Shown here piece by piece: positions 50,997 to 59,660 of a stretch of 64,000 nucleotides of DNA (the stretch's first letter is position 1; each line of letters starts with the position of its first letter). The stretch covers positions 124,001 to 188,000 of the forward strand of contig JBGAFV010000001.1 in the NCBI GenBank assembly GCA_044227095.1. Direction: 5' to 3'. Under the pieces are notes generated by a model. That model was given only the letters and a program-made list of their open reading frames with translations, searched no databases and was not told the DNA's origin. Position numbers and translations under genes: made by a program. The DNA is from JACMLD01 sp044227095. GTDB taxonomy: Bacteria > Bacteroidota > Bacteroidia > Chitinophagales > Chitinophagaceae.

Positions 50997-52508
50997 ATGA
51001 GCGACGAAAAAAAATTAACCACTGCATCAGGCGCACCTTATTATCATAATGAGGATACGCTCAGCGCAGGCCCCAGGGGCCCATTATTACTGCAGGATTT
51101 TATCTTACACGAAAAAATGGCGCATTTTAACAGGGAGCGGATTCCTGAAAGAGTAGTACACGCAAAAGGTAGTGCTGCATATGGCACTTTTACCGTTACA
51201 CACGACATTACCAAATACACAAGGGCAAAAGTGTTTAGCAAAGTAGGCAAGCAAACACGCACTATACTTCGCTTTTCTACTGTAGGCGGAGAGAAAGGTT
51301 CTGCAGATACAGAAAGAGATCCTCGTGGCTTTGCGTTAAAATTTTATACTGAAGACGGCAACTGGGATTTGGTGGGCAATAACACCCCTATCTTTTTTAT
51401 AAAAGACCCAAAAAAATTTGGCGACTTTATTCATACACAAAAGAGGGATCCTTATACCAACTGCAAAAGCCCAACCATGATGTGGGATTTCTGGAGCCTT
51501 AATCCTGAAAGCCTCCACCAGGTAATGTTTTTAATGAGTGACCGTGGCACACCATACGGTTACAGGCATATGCATGGGTTTGGCAGCCATACTTTCAGCT
51601 TTATTAATAAAGACAATGAAAAATATTGGGTGAAATTTCATTTTAAAACAGCACAGGGTATAAAAAATTTTACCAATGATGAAGCTGTAAAAATGAAAGG
51701 TGAAGACCCGGATTTTGCGCAGAGAGATTTGGTAGAAGCTATCGATCGTGGTGATTTCCCCAAATGGAATGTAAAAGTGCAGATAATGACAGAAGACCAG
51801 GCTAAAACATACAAATGGAACCCTTTTGATCTTACAAAAACATGGAGCCAGAAAGATTTTCCATTAATAGATGTTGGCGTGCTGGAACTGAATGAAAATC
51901 CGCAAAACTATTTTGCCGAAGTAGAGCAGTCGGCTTTTGCTCCCGCTCACGTTGTAGATGGCATTAGCTATTCACCAGATAAAATGTTACAGGGCCGCAT
52001 TCTTTCTTACCCCGATGCACATCGTCACAGGCTTGGGCCAAATTACGAACAGATACCTGTAAACAGGTGTCCATATGCTGTAAACAATTATCAGCGTGAT
52101 GGTGTAATGCGTGTAGATGGCAATGGTGGCAAATCTCCCAACTATTTCCCCAACAGCTTTGACAATATTAAAGCTGACGAAGCTTATGCAGAAAGGCCAA
52201 TAGAACTGGATACTACATTAGCAACATGGTACCCACGCAATGGCGAAGGAGAAAATGATCATTATACACAGCCTGGTATTTTTTACCGCGAAGTGTTAAG
52301 TGCCCAGGATAAGAAAAACCTTGTAAGCAATATTATTGGTGCAATGAGTGGTATTACCGGTCCTAAAAAAGCGGATATTGTTAACCGCCAGTTGTGCCAT
52401 TTCTTCCGTGCAGACATTGGTCTTGGAATGGCTATTGCACAGGGGCTTGGTGTTAATCCCGAAGAAGCAATGCCAAAACAACATAATAAAGAATCAGTAA
52501 CAGTTTAA
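50997..52508 (+). CDS. katA: Monofunctional heme catalase
   Basis: From the ATG at 50997 the protein has 503 residues, the size of clade 3 small-subunit catalases. It converts hydrogen peroxide to water and oxygen. The distal His is H55 in RVVHAKGSAAYG. The distal Asn region NNTPIFFIKD and the proximal heme ligand in RILSYPDAHRHRLGPNYEQIPVN are present. An upstream in-frame ATG at 50952 would add 15 residues, which is unlikely. It is divergent from oxyR. Transcription ends at a strong terminator at 52521-52554. Confidence 0.95.
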   Translation: MSDEKKLTTASGAPYYHNEDTLSAGPRGPLLLQDFILHEKMAHFNRERIPERVVHAKGSAAYGTFTVTHDITKYTRAKVFSKVGKQTRTILRFSTVGGEKGSADTERDPRGFALKFYTEDGNWDLVGNNTPIFFIKDPKKFGDFIHTQKRDPYTNCKSPTMMWDFWSLNPESLHQVMFLMSDRGTPYGYRHMHGFGSHTFSFINKDNEKYWVKFHFKTAQGIKNFTNDEAVKMKGEDPDFAQRDLVEAIDRGDFPKWNVKVQIMTEDQAKTYKWNPFDLTKTWSQKDFPLIDVGVLELNENPQNYFAEVEQSAFAPAHVVDGISYSPDKMLQGRILSYPDAHRHRLGPNYEQIPVNRCPYAVNNYQRDGVMRVDGNGGKSPNYFPNSFDNIKADEAYAERPIELDTTLATWYPRNGEGENDHYTQPGIFYREVLSAQDKKNLVSNIIGAMSGITGPKKADIVNRQLCHFFRADIGLGMAIAQGLGVNPEEAMPKQHNKESVTV

Positions 52509-52520
52509 GATTAGATGAAT

Positions 52521-52554
52521 AAAAAAATCCCGCTACTAGTAGCGGGATTTTTTT
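52521..52554. terminator. Bidirectional intrinsic terminator
   Basis: Near-perfect palindrome: AAAAAAATCCCGCTACT pairs with AGTAGCGGGATTTTTTT with almost no loop. It lies between katA and the converging LD-carboxypeptidase gene and can serve both. Confidence 0.9.
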
Positions 52555-52573
52555 ATTTCTTAATTAATACTAA

Positions 52574-53482
52574 TCATTCCTCCATCACCACTTTATTCTT
52601 TCCCACTTTTAATTTATAACCCACACCTACTTTTAGTGCTAAGTTTTCTTTGTTGTGGCTTACCGGAAAATTATAGCAAACAGGATAATCATATTCTTTA
52701 ACAAGATCCTGTATAATTTCATAGGCAGTTTTTCCAAATGGCCTGTCTGTATCCGTCATATCTGTAAAGCCGCCAACAATAAGGGCTGCTAGTTTATCCA
52801 GTTTGCCGCTTCTTTTTAACTGGTACATCATTCGGTCTGTTTTGTATAGCAATTCGCCGATGTCTTCTATAAAAAGAATCCTTCCTTTTGTTTTAATTTC
52901 TGATGCACTGCCAATTAAATGTGTTAACAATGTAAGGTTACCTCCTACCAGTTCTCCAACAGCTTCTCCTCTCCTGTTGTATTCATGTATGGCACATTCG
53001 TACTTTGCTTTTTTTCCTTCCAACGCATTTTTTAATGATTGTACAAATTCATTGCCGGCTCCGCCATCATTAAACGCTCCGGCCATAGGTGCATGAAGTG
53101 TTGCTATTTTATAGTTGTTGTAAATATGCGCATGCAATACAGTTATATCGCTAAAGCCAATAACCCATTTTGGATTTTTTTTAAACAGTGTAAAATCGAG
53201 CTGGTCAATAATTCTTCCCAAACCATAACCTCCGCGGCCACAAAGTATAGCGCTTATGCTATCGTCATCAAGCATGGCCTGCAATTCGTCTGTACGTTCT
53301 TCATCGGTACCGGAAAAATAATTAGTCGAATTGCTGCCCAGTGTTTTACCCACCATTACATTATACCCCCATTCATGCAGGGTGTCAATACAAGTTTGTG
53401 CTTTCTCTGCTGGCATATAACCAGCAGGGCAGGTAATGCCTATAGTATCTCCTTTTTGCAAATATGGTGGTATGATGGTCAT
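52574..53482 (-). CDS. LD-carboxypeptidase (S66 family)
   Basis: The 302-residue protein has the S66 fold of enzymes that remove the terminal D-alanine from tetrapeptides in peptidoglycan recycling (LdcA-like); MccF-like members instead act on microcin C. The nucleophile is S111 in WVIGFSDITVLHAH, with the GGYGLGRIIDQLDF motif just upstream (84-97). The Glu is likely in FIEDIGELLYK and the His in FPVSHNKENLAL. There is no signal peptide, so the enzyme is cytoplasmic. It overlaps the upstream paralogue by 4 bases (ATGA), so translation is coupled. Which substrate is used is not deducible. Confidence 0.9.
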   Translation of the reverse strand: MTIIPPYLQKGDTIGITCPAGYMPAEKAQTCIDTLHEWGYNVMVGKTLGSNSTNYFSGTDEERTDELQAMLDDDSISAILCGRGGYGLGRIIDQLDFTLFKKNPKWVIGFSDITVLHAHIYNNYKIATLHAPMAGAFNDGGAGNEFVQSLKNALEGKKAKYECAIHEYNRRGEAVGELVGGNLTLLTHLIGSASEIKTKGRILFIEDIGELLYKTDRMMYQLKRSGKLDKLAALIVGGFTDMTDTDRPFGKTAYEIIQDLVKEYDYPVCYNFPVSHNKENLALKVGVGYKLKVGKNKVVMEE

Positions 53483-54534
53483 GCTGTTGTTTTAAAATTT
53501 TCCAGCGGTTTAATTTCTTTAAGGGTTACTTCATCAGTTTTTACTTCAAGCCGGTGTTTAATGCCGCACTTTAATGCAAAGTTATTTTTTTGGTGCCCTA
53601 CGGGGAAATCAAAACAAACCGGGTAATTGTATTCTTTTATTTTTTCCAGTACAATATCCTGCAATGTTCTTCCAAAATTATCATCCGGGCTGTCATCTGG
53701 TTTTACTTTAAACCCGCCAATAACAAGGCCTTTTATATTTGCAAGTTTGCCTGTTCTTTTTAATCCCCAGAACATACGATCTATGCTGTACATGTATTCT
53801 CCGGTATCTTCTACAAATAAAATTTTTCCGTTGGTTGTAATGTCAGACTTACTGCCTGCAAGCGATTCAAGTGTTTTTAAATTGCCGCCTACTAATATGC
53901 CTTCGCAAATGCCAGTTCTATTTTTATCGTTGGGGATAGCGCTGTATTTCATTGTTTCGCCAAGCAAAGCCTGCTTTATAGAAAGAATGGTTTCTATTTG
54001 TGACGGTTCTGCCTTGCTCCAATCGTCTGGAAAACTATTGCACATTTTAGAATGAACAGATGCAATATTGTAATTGCGGCTAAGGTGAGAATGGATGACT
54101 GTAATATCGCTAAAGCCAATAATCCACTTGGGGCGATGCACAAACTTATTGAAGTTGAGTTTGTCGATAATACGAACAGCGCCATAACCACCCCTTGCAC
54201 ACATAATTGCTTTTATAGAATCATCATCAAGCATCTGTTGAAAATCTGCTGCTCTTTCTTCATCTGTACCACCAAAAGTAAAATCTCTTTTACCAATAGT
54301 ATTGCCCACTTTTATATTAAAGCCCCAGCTCTGCATTTGTTGTATTGCAGGTTGTATGTCCTGTAAAGTGATATAACCTGCACAACTGGTAATGCCAATA
54401 ACATCTCCGGCTTTCAGGTAACGTGGAATGACAGGCGGTTTTGCCGAGTCGTCATCATCATTTGGTACAGCACCCAATACCGGGACAATAGCACCTGCAG
54501 CCATAACAGAAGAGAGAAAATATTTACGGTTCAT
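53479..54534 (-). CDS. Exported paralogue of LD-carboxypeptidase (S66 family)
   Basis: The 351-residue protein has an N-terminal extension of about 30 residues, MNRKYFLSSVMAAGAIVPVLGA, that looks like a signal peptide, though without a clear twin-arginine. The S66 motifs are intact: GGYGAVRIIDKLNF, the nucleophile S142 in WIIGFSDITVIHSH, FVEDTGEYMYS and FPVGHQKNNFAL. The downstream gene at 52574 encodes a cytoplasmic version of the same enzyme. A signal-bearing and a signal-less copy in one operon imply related activities on two sides of the membrane. Signal prediction is by eye only. Confidence 0.85.
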   Translation of the reverse strand: MNRKYFLSSVMAAGAIVPVLGAVPNDDDDSAKPPVIPRYLKAGDVIGITSCAGYITLQDIQPAIQQMQSWGFNIKVGNTIGKRDFTFGGTDEERAADFQQMLDDDSIKAIMCARGGYGAVRIIDKLNFNKFVHRPKWIIGFSDITVIHSHLSRNYNIASVHSKMCNSFPDDWSKAEPSQIETILSIKQALLGETMKYSAIPNDKNRTGICEGILVGGNLKTLESLAGSKSDITTNGKILFVEDTGEYMYSIDRMFWGLKRTGKLANIKGLVIGGFKVKPDDSPDDNFGRTLQDIVLEKIKEYNYPVCFDFPVGHQKNNFALKCGIKHRLEVKTDEVTLKEIKPLENFKTTA

Positions 54535-54562
54535 GCCTTAAAGTTATTGGAAAATCAACCAT

Positions 54563-54593
54563 TTTGGTAGTGGTGTTAATTAAGGTATTTTTG
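54563..54593 (+). promoter_or_regulatory. Promoter of metG
   Basis: TTTG at 54563-54566 and TATTTTTG at 54586-54593 are separated by 19 bases, an exact match to the Bacteroidota promoter pattern TTTG-N19-21-TAnnTTTG. A start near 54600 would place a copy of the dispersed 19-base element (54622-54640) in the leader. Confidence 0.65.
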
Positions 54594-54621
54594 CAGCCCG
54601 GCGTTGCCAAAAGCTATAAAA

Positions 54622-54640
54622 GCACAAGTGTGCGACGCAA
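54622..54640 (+). repeat. Copy 3 of the dispersed 19-base element
   Basis: GCACAAGTGTGCGACGCAA, one change from the copies at 34421-34439 and 45109-45127. It lies in the short leader between the metG promoter and the start codon at 54672. AATGC follows two bases later, as in the kup copy. Confidence 0.75.
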
Positions 54641-54671
54641 GAATGCTGATTAAAGAACTAAAGATCGGACA

Positions 54672-56765
54672 ATGAAAGATTACAAAAGAATATTGGTTAC
54701 TGCGGCTCTGCCTTATGCAAATGGGCCTGTGCATATTGGTCACCTGGCGGGATGCTATATACCTGCAGACATTTACGTACGATATCAACGTGCACAAAAA
54801 CGTGATGTTAAATTTATTGGTGGCAGCGACGAACATGGTGTGCCCATTACTATCCGGGCTATGAAGGAAGGCATTACTCCGCAACAGGTAGTGGATAAAT
54901 ACCATGCGCTTATTAAAGATAGCCTGCACCAGATGGGCATTTCGTTTGATATTTATTCACGCACTTCTAATAAAGTGCATCACGATACTGCATCTGCTTT
55001 CTTTAAAAATTTGTACGACAAAGGGCTGTTTGAAGAAAAGGAATCGGAGCAATATTATGACGAACAGGCAAAAACGTTTTTGGCTGACCGTTATATTATC
55101 GGTACCTGCCCCGTATGTTCTAATCCGACTGCATATGGCGATCAGTGTGAAAGATGTGGTTCTACTTTAAGCCCGGAAATATTGATAAACCCGCATAGCG
55201 CATTGAGTGATGCAATACCTGTAAAGAAAAAAACCAAACATTGGTATTTTCCTTTGCAGAACTATGAACCATTTTTAAAAGACTGGATACTGGAAGGCCA
55301 TAAAGAATGGAAGAATAATGTGTATGGACAATGCAAGAGTTGGCTGGATAGCGGCCTGCAATCAAGAGCAATGACCCGCGACAGCAACTGGGGTATAAAA
55401 GTACCACTGCCTGATACAGAAGGAAAAGTTTTGTATGTATGGTTTGATGCCCCGATTGGCTACATCTCCGCTACCAAAGAGCTTACAGAACACTGGGCCG
55501 ATTACTGGTGCAAAGACGATACAAAACTTGTACATTTTATTGGCAAGGATAATATTGTTTTTCACTGCATTATTTTTCCGGCAATGCTGCGAGCACATGG
55601 CAATTTTGTTTTGCCAGACAATGTACCTGCCAATGAATTTTTAAATATTGAAGGCGATAAAGTTTCTACCAGCCGCAATTGGGCAGTATGGGTGGATGAA
55701 TATTTAAAAGATTTTCCAGACCAACAGGATACTTTACGCTATGTTTTATGCGCCAATGCACCTGAAACAAAAGACAATGATTTTACCTGGAAAGATTTTC
55801 AGGACAAAACAAACAACGAACTGGTAAGCATTTTTGGGAATTTTGTAAACCGTGCATTTGTGCTAATGCACAAACTGTGCAATGGTAAAGTGCCGCCGCT
55901 GCACAAAGATGCTTTAGACGATAAAGATGCCGCCATACTTAAAGACATAACAGAGGCAAAAAATAAAATTGAAAGCCTGCTGGAACAATATAAATTCCGT
56001 GATGCATTGTTTGAAGTGATAGACCTTTCGAGAAAGGGCAATAAATACATGCAGGAAAAGGAACCGTGGATTGTAGCAAAAAGATTGGCAGAAAACCCTA
56101 AAGCACAGGAACTGATTGACAACTGCCTGCATATTTGTTTGCAGTTAACAGCTAACCTCGCTGTACTTATCAATCCATTTTTACCTGCAACAGCAAAGAA
56201 AATGCTGCATATGATGAAAGTGGTAGATAAAATGCTGGATTGGGAAAATGCTGGCAAAACAAACCTTTTAAGCGTTGGTTACAGCTTAAGAGAACCACAA
56301 TTGCTATTCCGTAAAATTGAAGACGCAGAAATAAGTTTACAAATAGAAAAGCTGAACAGCAATAAAATTATGAGCGAAGTAGAAAAGCAAAAAGCAGAAG
56401 CAGGGGCAACTGCCGCAACAGAAAAACCGGCAATTAAACCAGTTATCCAATTTGATGATTTTGCAAAAATTGATTTGAAAGTGGGCACCATTCTTTCAGC
56501 AGAAAAAGTGGCAAAAGCAGATAAATTGCTGCAACTGGAAATTGATTTAGGTTTTGAGAAAAGAACAATTGTTTCTGGCATAGCGCTGCATTTTAAACCC
56601 GAAGATACTATTGGCAAACAGGTAGTAGTAGTTGCTAACCTTGCACCACGTAAAATGAAAGGCATTGAAAGTAATGGAATGATTTTAATGGCAGAAGATG
56701 CTGCAGGTGTTTTGCATTTTGTGAAACCAGAAAATATAATCAATAACGGAAGTGGTGTAAGTTAA
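54672..56765 (+). CDS. metG: Methionyl-tRNA synthetase
   Basis: The 697-residue enzyme charges tRNA-Met. The HIGH signature is PYANGPVHIGHLAG at residues 14-27. A KMSKS-type loop (KVSTSRN) appears in the middle, in the form used by this phylum. Zinc-binding CPVC and CERCG occur in the connecting region. The C-terminal 110 residues (FDDFAKIDLKVGTILSAE) form the tRNA-binding OB-fold domain fused in many bacterial MetRS. It has its own promoter and ends in a terminator at 56788-56815. Confidence 0.95.
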   Translation: MKDYKRILVTAALPYANGPVHIGHLAGCYIPADIYVRYQRAQKRDVKFIGGSDEHGVPITIRAMKEGITPQQVVDKYHALIKDSLHQMGISFDIYSRTSNKVHHDTASAFFKNLYDKGLFEEKESEQYYDEQAKTFLADRYIIGTCPVCSNPTAYGDQCERCGSTLSPEILINPHSALSDAIPVKKKTKHWYFPLQNYEPFLKDWILEGHKEWKNNVYGQCKSWLDSGLQSRAMTRDSNWGIKVPLPDTEGKVLYVWFDAPIGYISATKELTEHWADYWCKDDTKLVHFIGKDNIVFHCIIFPAMLRAHGNFVLPDNVPANEFLNIEGDKVSTSRNWAVWVDEYLKDFPDQQDTLRYVLCANAPETKDNDFTWKDFQDKTNNELVSIFGNFVNRAFVLMHKLCNGKVPPLHKDALDDKDAAILKDITEAKNKIESLLEQYKFRDALFEVIDLSRKGNKYMQEKEPWIVAKRLAENPKAQELIDNCLHICLQLTANLAVLINPFLPATAKKMLHMMKVVDKMLDWENAGKTNLLSVGYSLREPQLLFRKIEDAEISLQIEKLNSNKIMSEVEKQKAEAGATAATEKPAIKPVIQFDDFAKIDLKVGTILSAEKVAKADKLLQLEIDLGFEKRTIVSGIALHFKPEDTIGKQVVVVANLAPRKMKGIESNGMILMAEDAAGVLHFVKPENIINNGSGVS

Positions 56766-56787
56766 AAACATTGCAAACCATTAAACC

Positions 56788-56815
56788 AGCCCTGGAATTT
56801 TTTCAGGGCTTTTTT
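56788..56815. terminator. Intrinsic terminator shared by metG and the converging gene
   Basis: AGCCCTG at 56788-56794 pairs with CAGGGCT at 56804-56810 around a 9-base T-rich loop, followed by TTTTTATTA. The converging GT-C-like gene stops at 56803, inside the hairpin. Confidence 0.85.
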
Positions 56816-58575
56816 ATTACATCATTGCGTACCCATATTTTAAATCTTCCAAAAGGTTCCCGGTAAAGTTCGTGGTATGTTGCAAGGCGAGTACTGTCTG
56901 AAGCATCTGTTTTGTATATTATGCAATCATAATTTTCATTGCTCAAAGGTTTATACCGCATACTGTTGGTTGAAGCAACTGTAAATTCTATTGATTTCTT
57001 TTCAACCCTGTAATAATATTCTATCCCCGGATAGTAATAATAAAATTTTGTTTCGCTACCAGAATTGTCATAACAGGAACGAATATTGCTTTCTAAAAGC
57101 AGTTTTGATACTTCTGCTACATTCTTATCGTAAGGAACAACGCTTACAATTTCATATTTATTAAACAGCAGCAGCAGGATTACCGCCACTACGCCAATAC
57201 TTTTTTTGACAACAGCCTTAACATTGAAATATATTTCTGTAAGATGAGCAGCAAGACAAATCACTAGCACAATAGATAATGCGCCAAAAGGGATTGATCT
57301 ACCGGGGTATTTTATACCTGTAACAAGTACTAAGAAAATAAGTACTACAGGCAGGCCAAGTGCAATAAAGAGTACAGTTCTGCTAATATTGTTCATTTGT
57401 TTTCTAAAGATTAATAAACCGATGAGCAATAGAATACAAATGAAAAGCGCAACGCGGTTGAACCATGCAAAATAACTGTACAAAGTAATTACATATCCGG
57501 GTAAGGAAACAATAGAATTGTAATAAGAAGATCTTGCACTAAAAATATTTCGAAAAATAGCAAACCCTGTTGTAAGCATTACAGGTAAGTATACCAGCAA
57601 TACAGCCATAAGAATCAGCAAATGAGTTTTAAAAAATGCAGTAATCATTTCCCAGTTTTTTCTGAAGAACCACATGCCTGTCAGCAACAGAAAAAATATG
57701 AGAATACAATGCGTAGGTATGGCATAGCAACCCAATATTGCAGCAATTGCGTAAACAGCAAGAAAACGTTTTTGCCCGTTCTCTTTTATCCAGAATAGCA
57801 AACTAAAAATTCCTGCAATAGCAAAAAACAATTCATGTATTACGCCCCTTGCCAGTATTGAATAGCTTACCGTTACCGGCAAAAATGCAAACGCAATCAA
57901 TCCGGCCATTGCCGTAAAATGGTTATTGAAATATTTCCTAACACAGGCATACAATAAAACGCAGGAAGAAATGCCGAAACAAAATGAAGAAAGCCGCAGG
58001 TTTATTTGCATTGAAAATGGAAACCATTTAAAGAAATGGGTAGTCATTTCAAAAAAGGGATAATTACTGTAAGCAAAAAAAGAATAATAGAAATGGCCCG
58101 CGGTGTAATAATTGTAGCTCCACATCTCATCGTAACTGAGATAAAGCGTAAACATTCCATAAATAAAAGATGCCGCTATTACAGATAGCAAAACAATAAA
58201 TTGCCTGTTATGTGAGGGCAGATTATATCGAAATACATTTCTTACAGAATTAAATGCCTGAAGTAAAGAAGTAATAAAAAATACAAACGCATTTATTATA
58301 TAAATCCGAAACCGAAAAGCCAGCCAGTAAAAAATTGCTGAAAACAAGATAACAGCATACAGAGTTTGCTGAAGCATTTGAAACCGTGCATGTGTAAAAA
58401 CCTGGTTGCGTATTTTATTTTCCAGGCCGTTCTTTCCTGTATTTTTTACAATGGAGTTTATCAGCAAATCATAATCTGCATTAATTCCATAAATGCAAAT
58501 ACCAGCAACTAGAATAAAAATTATAGTTATAAAAAAAAGGTAAAAGCGTTGCAGGCTTGCATTTGTGAATTTCAT
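56803..58575 (-). CDS. GT-C-like integral membrane glycosyltransferase
   Basis: From the ATG at 58575 the protein has 590 residues and about 11-12 membrane helices, with a periplasmic C-terminal domain of about 110 residues. YDEMWSYN in the first long outer loop (near residue 155) has the acidic pair expected for dolichyl/undecaprenyl-phosphate-sugar transferases of the GT39/GT83 type. The family assignment rests on topology and that motif. The acceptor is unknown (lipid A, glycan or protein). It diverges from the dehydrogenase gene at 58676 with about 100 bases between starts. Confidence 0.65.
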   Translation of the reverse strand: MKFTNASLQRFYLFFITIIFILVAGICIYGINADYDLLINSIVKNTGKNGLENKIRNQVFTHARFQMLQQTLYAVILFSAIFYWLAFRFRIYIINAFVFFITSLLQAFNSVRNVFRYNLPSHNRQFIVLLSVIAASFIYGMFTLYLSYDEMWSYNYYTAGHFYYSFFAYSNYPFFEMTTHFFKWFPFSMQINLRLSSFCFGISSCVLLYACVRKYFNNHFTAMAGLIAFAFLPVTVSYSILARGVIHELFFAIAGIFSLLFWIKENGQKRFLAVYAIAAILGCYAIPTHCILIFFLLLTGMWFFRKNWEMITAFFKTHLLILMAVLLVYLPVMLTTGFAIFRNIFSARSSYYNSIVSLPGYVITLYSYFAWFNRVALFICILLLIGLLIFRKQMNNISRTVLFIALGLPVVLIFLVLVTGIKYPGRSIPFGALSIVLVICLAAHLTEIYFNVKAVVKKSIGVVAVILLLLFNKYEIVSVVPYDKNVAEVSKLLLESNIRSCYDNSGSETKFYYYYPGIEYYYRVEKKSIEFTVASTNSMRYKPLSNENYDCIIYKTDASDSTRLATYHELYREPFGRFKIWVRNDVIKKP

Positions 58576-58675
58576 CTTATCAATACTTCGTGTGCGGCGT
58601 AACATTAAGATTGCATTTAGCAGCCGCCTTTATAGAAACAAGTTTACTACTTTTACTGCTATAAATAAAGAAAAT

Positions 58676-59548
58676 ATGAAACTCGGATTTATTGGTTTGG
58701 GTAGTCTTGGTACACCTATTGCCATCAACCTCAAAGAAAGTGGCCATGATTTATATGTATACAACAGAACCATTTCTAAAACAAAAACATTAGCAGATAA
58801 AGGTGCTATTGTATGCAACAGTATTGCTTCGCTTGCAAAAGAATGCAATATTATTTTCAGCATAGTATCTGATGATGCAGTACTAAAACAAATTACCACT
58901 GGCAATGATGGTTTAATAGCCAATCTTGCCGAAGGCAGCATTCATGTTTCATTAAGTACAATACTTCCGCAAACAGCAAAAGAACTTGCAGATTTGCATA
59001 AAGCAAAAGGACAGCATTATATTGCCTCTCCTGTTTTTGGCAGGCCAGAAGCAGCTGCGGCAAAAAAATTAAATTATGTTTTGTCGGGTAATCAATCTAT
59101 CCGCAATAAGATTGAACCATTGTTGAAAGATTCTGGTGCAGTTGGTGTTTTTCATTTTGGTGATGCCATTACTGCTGCCAATACTGTAAAGCTTTGTGGC
59201 AATTTTTTAATTGCATCGGCTTTGGAAGCCATTGGAGAAAGCATTGCCTTAGCAGGCAAAAGTGGCATTAACGCAAATGATATGTGGAATATGTTTTCAC
59301 AAACATTGTTTAACACACCTCTTTATCATAACTATAGTAAAATTGTTTTGCAACAGCAGTTTGAACCCGCAGCATTTACGACCAAACTTGGTTTAAAAGA
59401 TATGAACCTTGTATTGCAACAAGCAGGTTCTGTACAACAAAACATGCCGCTGGCTTCTCTATTAAAAAACAATATGCAGCAACTGGTTAACAACGGAAAA
59501 GAAAATATAGACTGGAGCGCAGTATCTCTTGGCGCGGCTATTCAATAA
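58676..59548 (+). CDS. NAD(P)-dependent 3-hydroxyisobutyrate dehydrogenase-like oxidoreductase
   Basis: From the ATG at 58676 the protein has 290 residues; upstream codons in frame from 58565 are not used because they overlap the divergent gene. The N-terminal GFIGLGSLGTPIA is a Rossmann GxGxxG-type site, and the rest matches the beta-hydroxyacid dehydrogenase/GLYR1 family: HVSLSTILPQTAKELA, YIASPVFGRPEAA and the catalytic lysine near NTVKLCGNF. The substrate could be a 3-hydroxy acid, a semialdehyde or glyoxylate. The next gene, a FadN-type enzyme, is 112 bases further. Confidence 0.82.
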   Translation: MKLGFIGLGSLGTPIAINLKESGHDLYVYNRTISKTKTLADKGAIVCNSIASLAKECNIIFSIVSDDAVLKQITTGNDGLIANLAEGSIHVSLSTILPQTAKELADLHKAKGQHYIASPVFGRPEAAAAKKLNYVLSGNQSIRNKIEPLLKDSGAVGVFHFGDAITAANTVKLCGNFLIASALEAIGESIALAGKSGINANDMWNMFSQTLFNTPLYHNYSKIVLQQQFEPAAFTTKLGLKDMNLVLQQAGSVQQNMPLASLLKNNMQQLVNNGKENIDWSAVSLGAAIQ

Positions 59549-59660
59549 AAAATTAGCGGCTGTTTAAACAGTTTCCTATTTATTTGTTTAATGCTATGAT
59601 GGAAAAGATTTTTATACTACCTTCGATATAAATAGTTGTTTAACTAACTAATTTTGCTGT

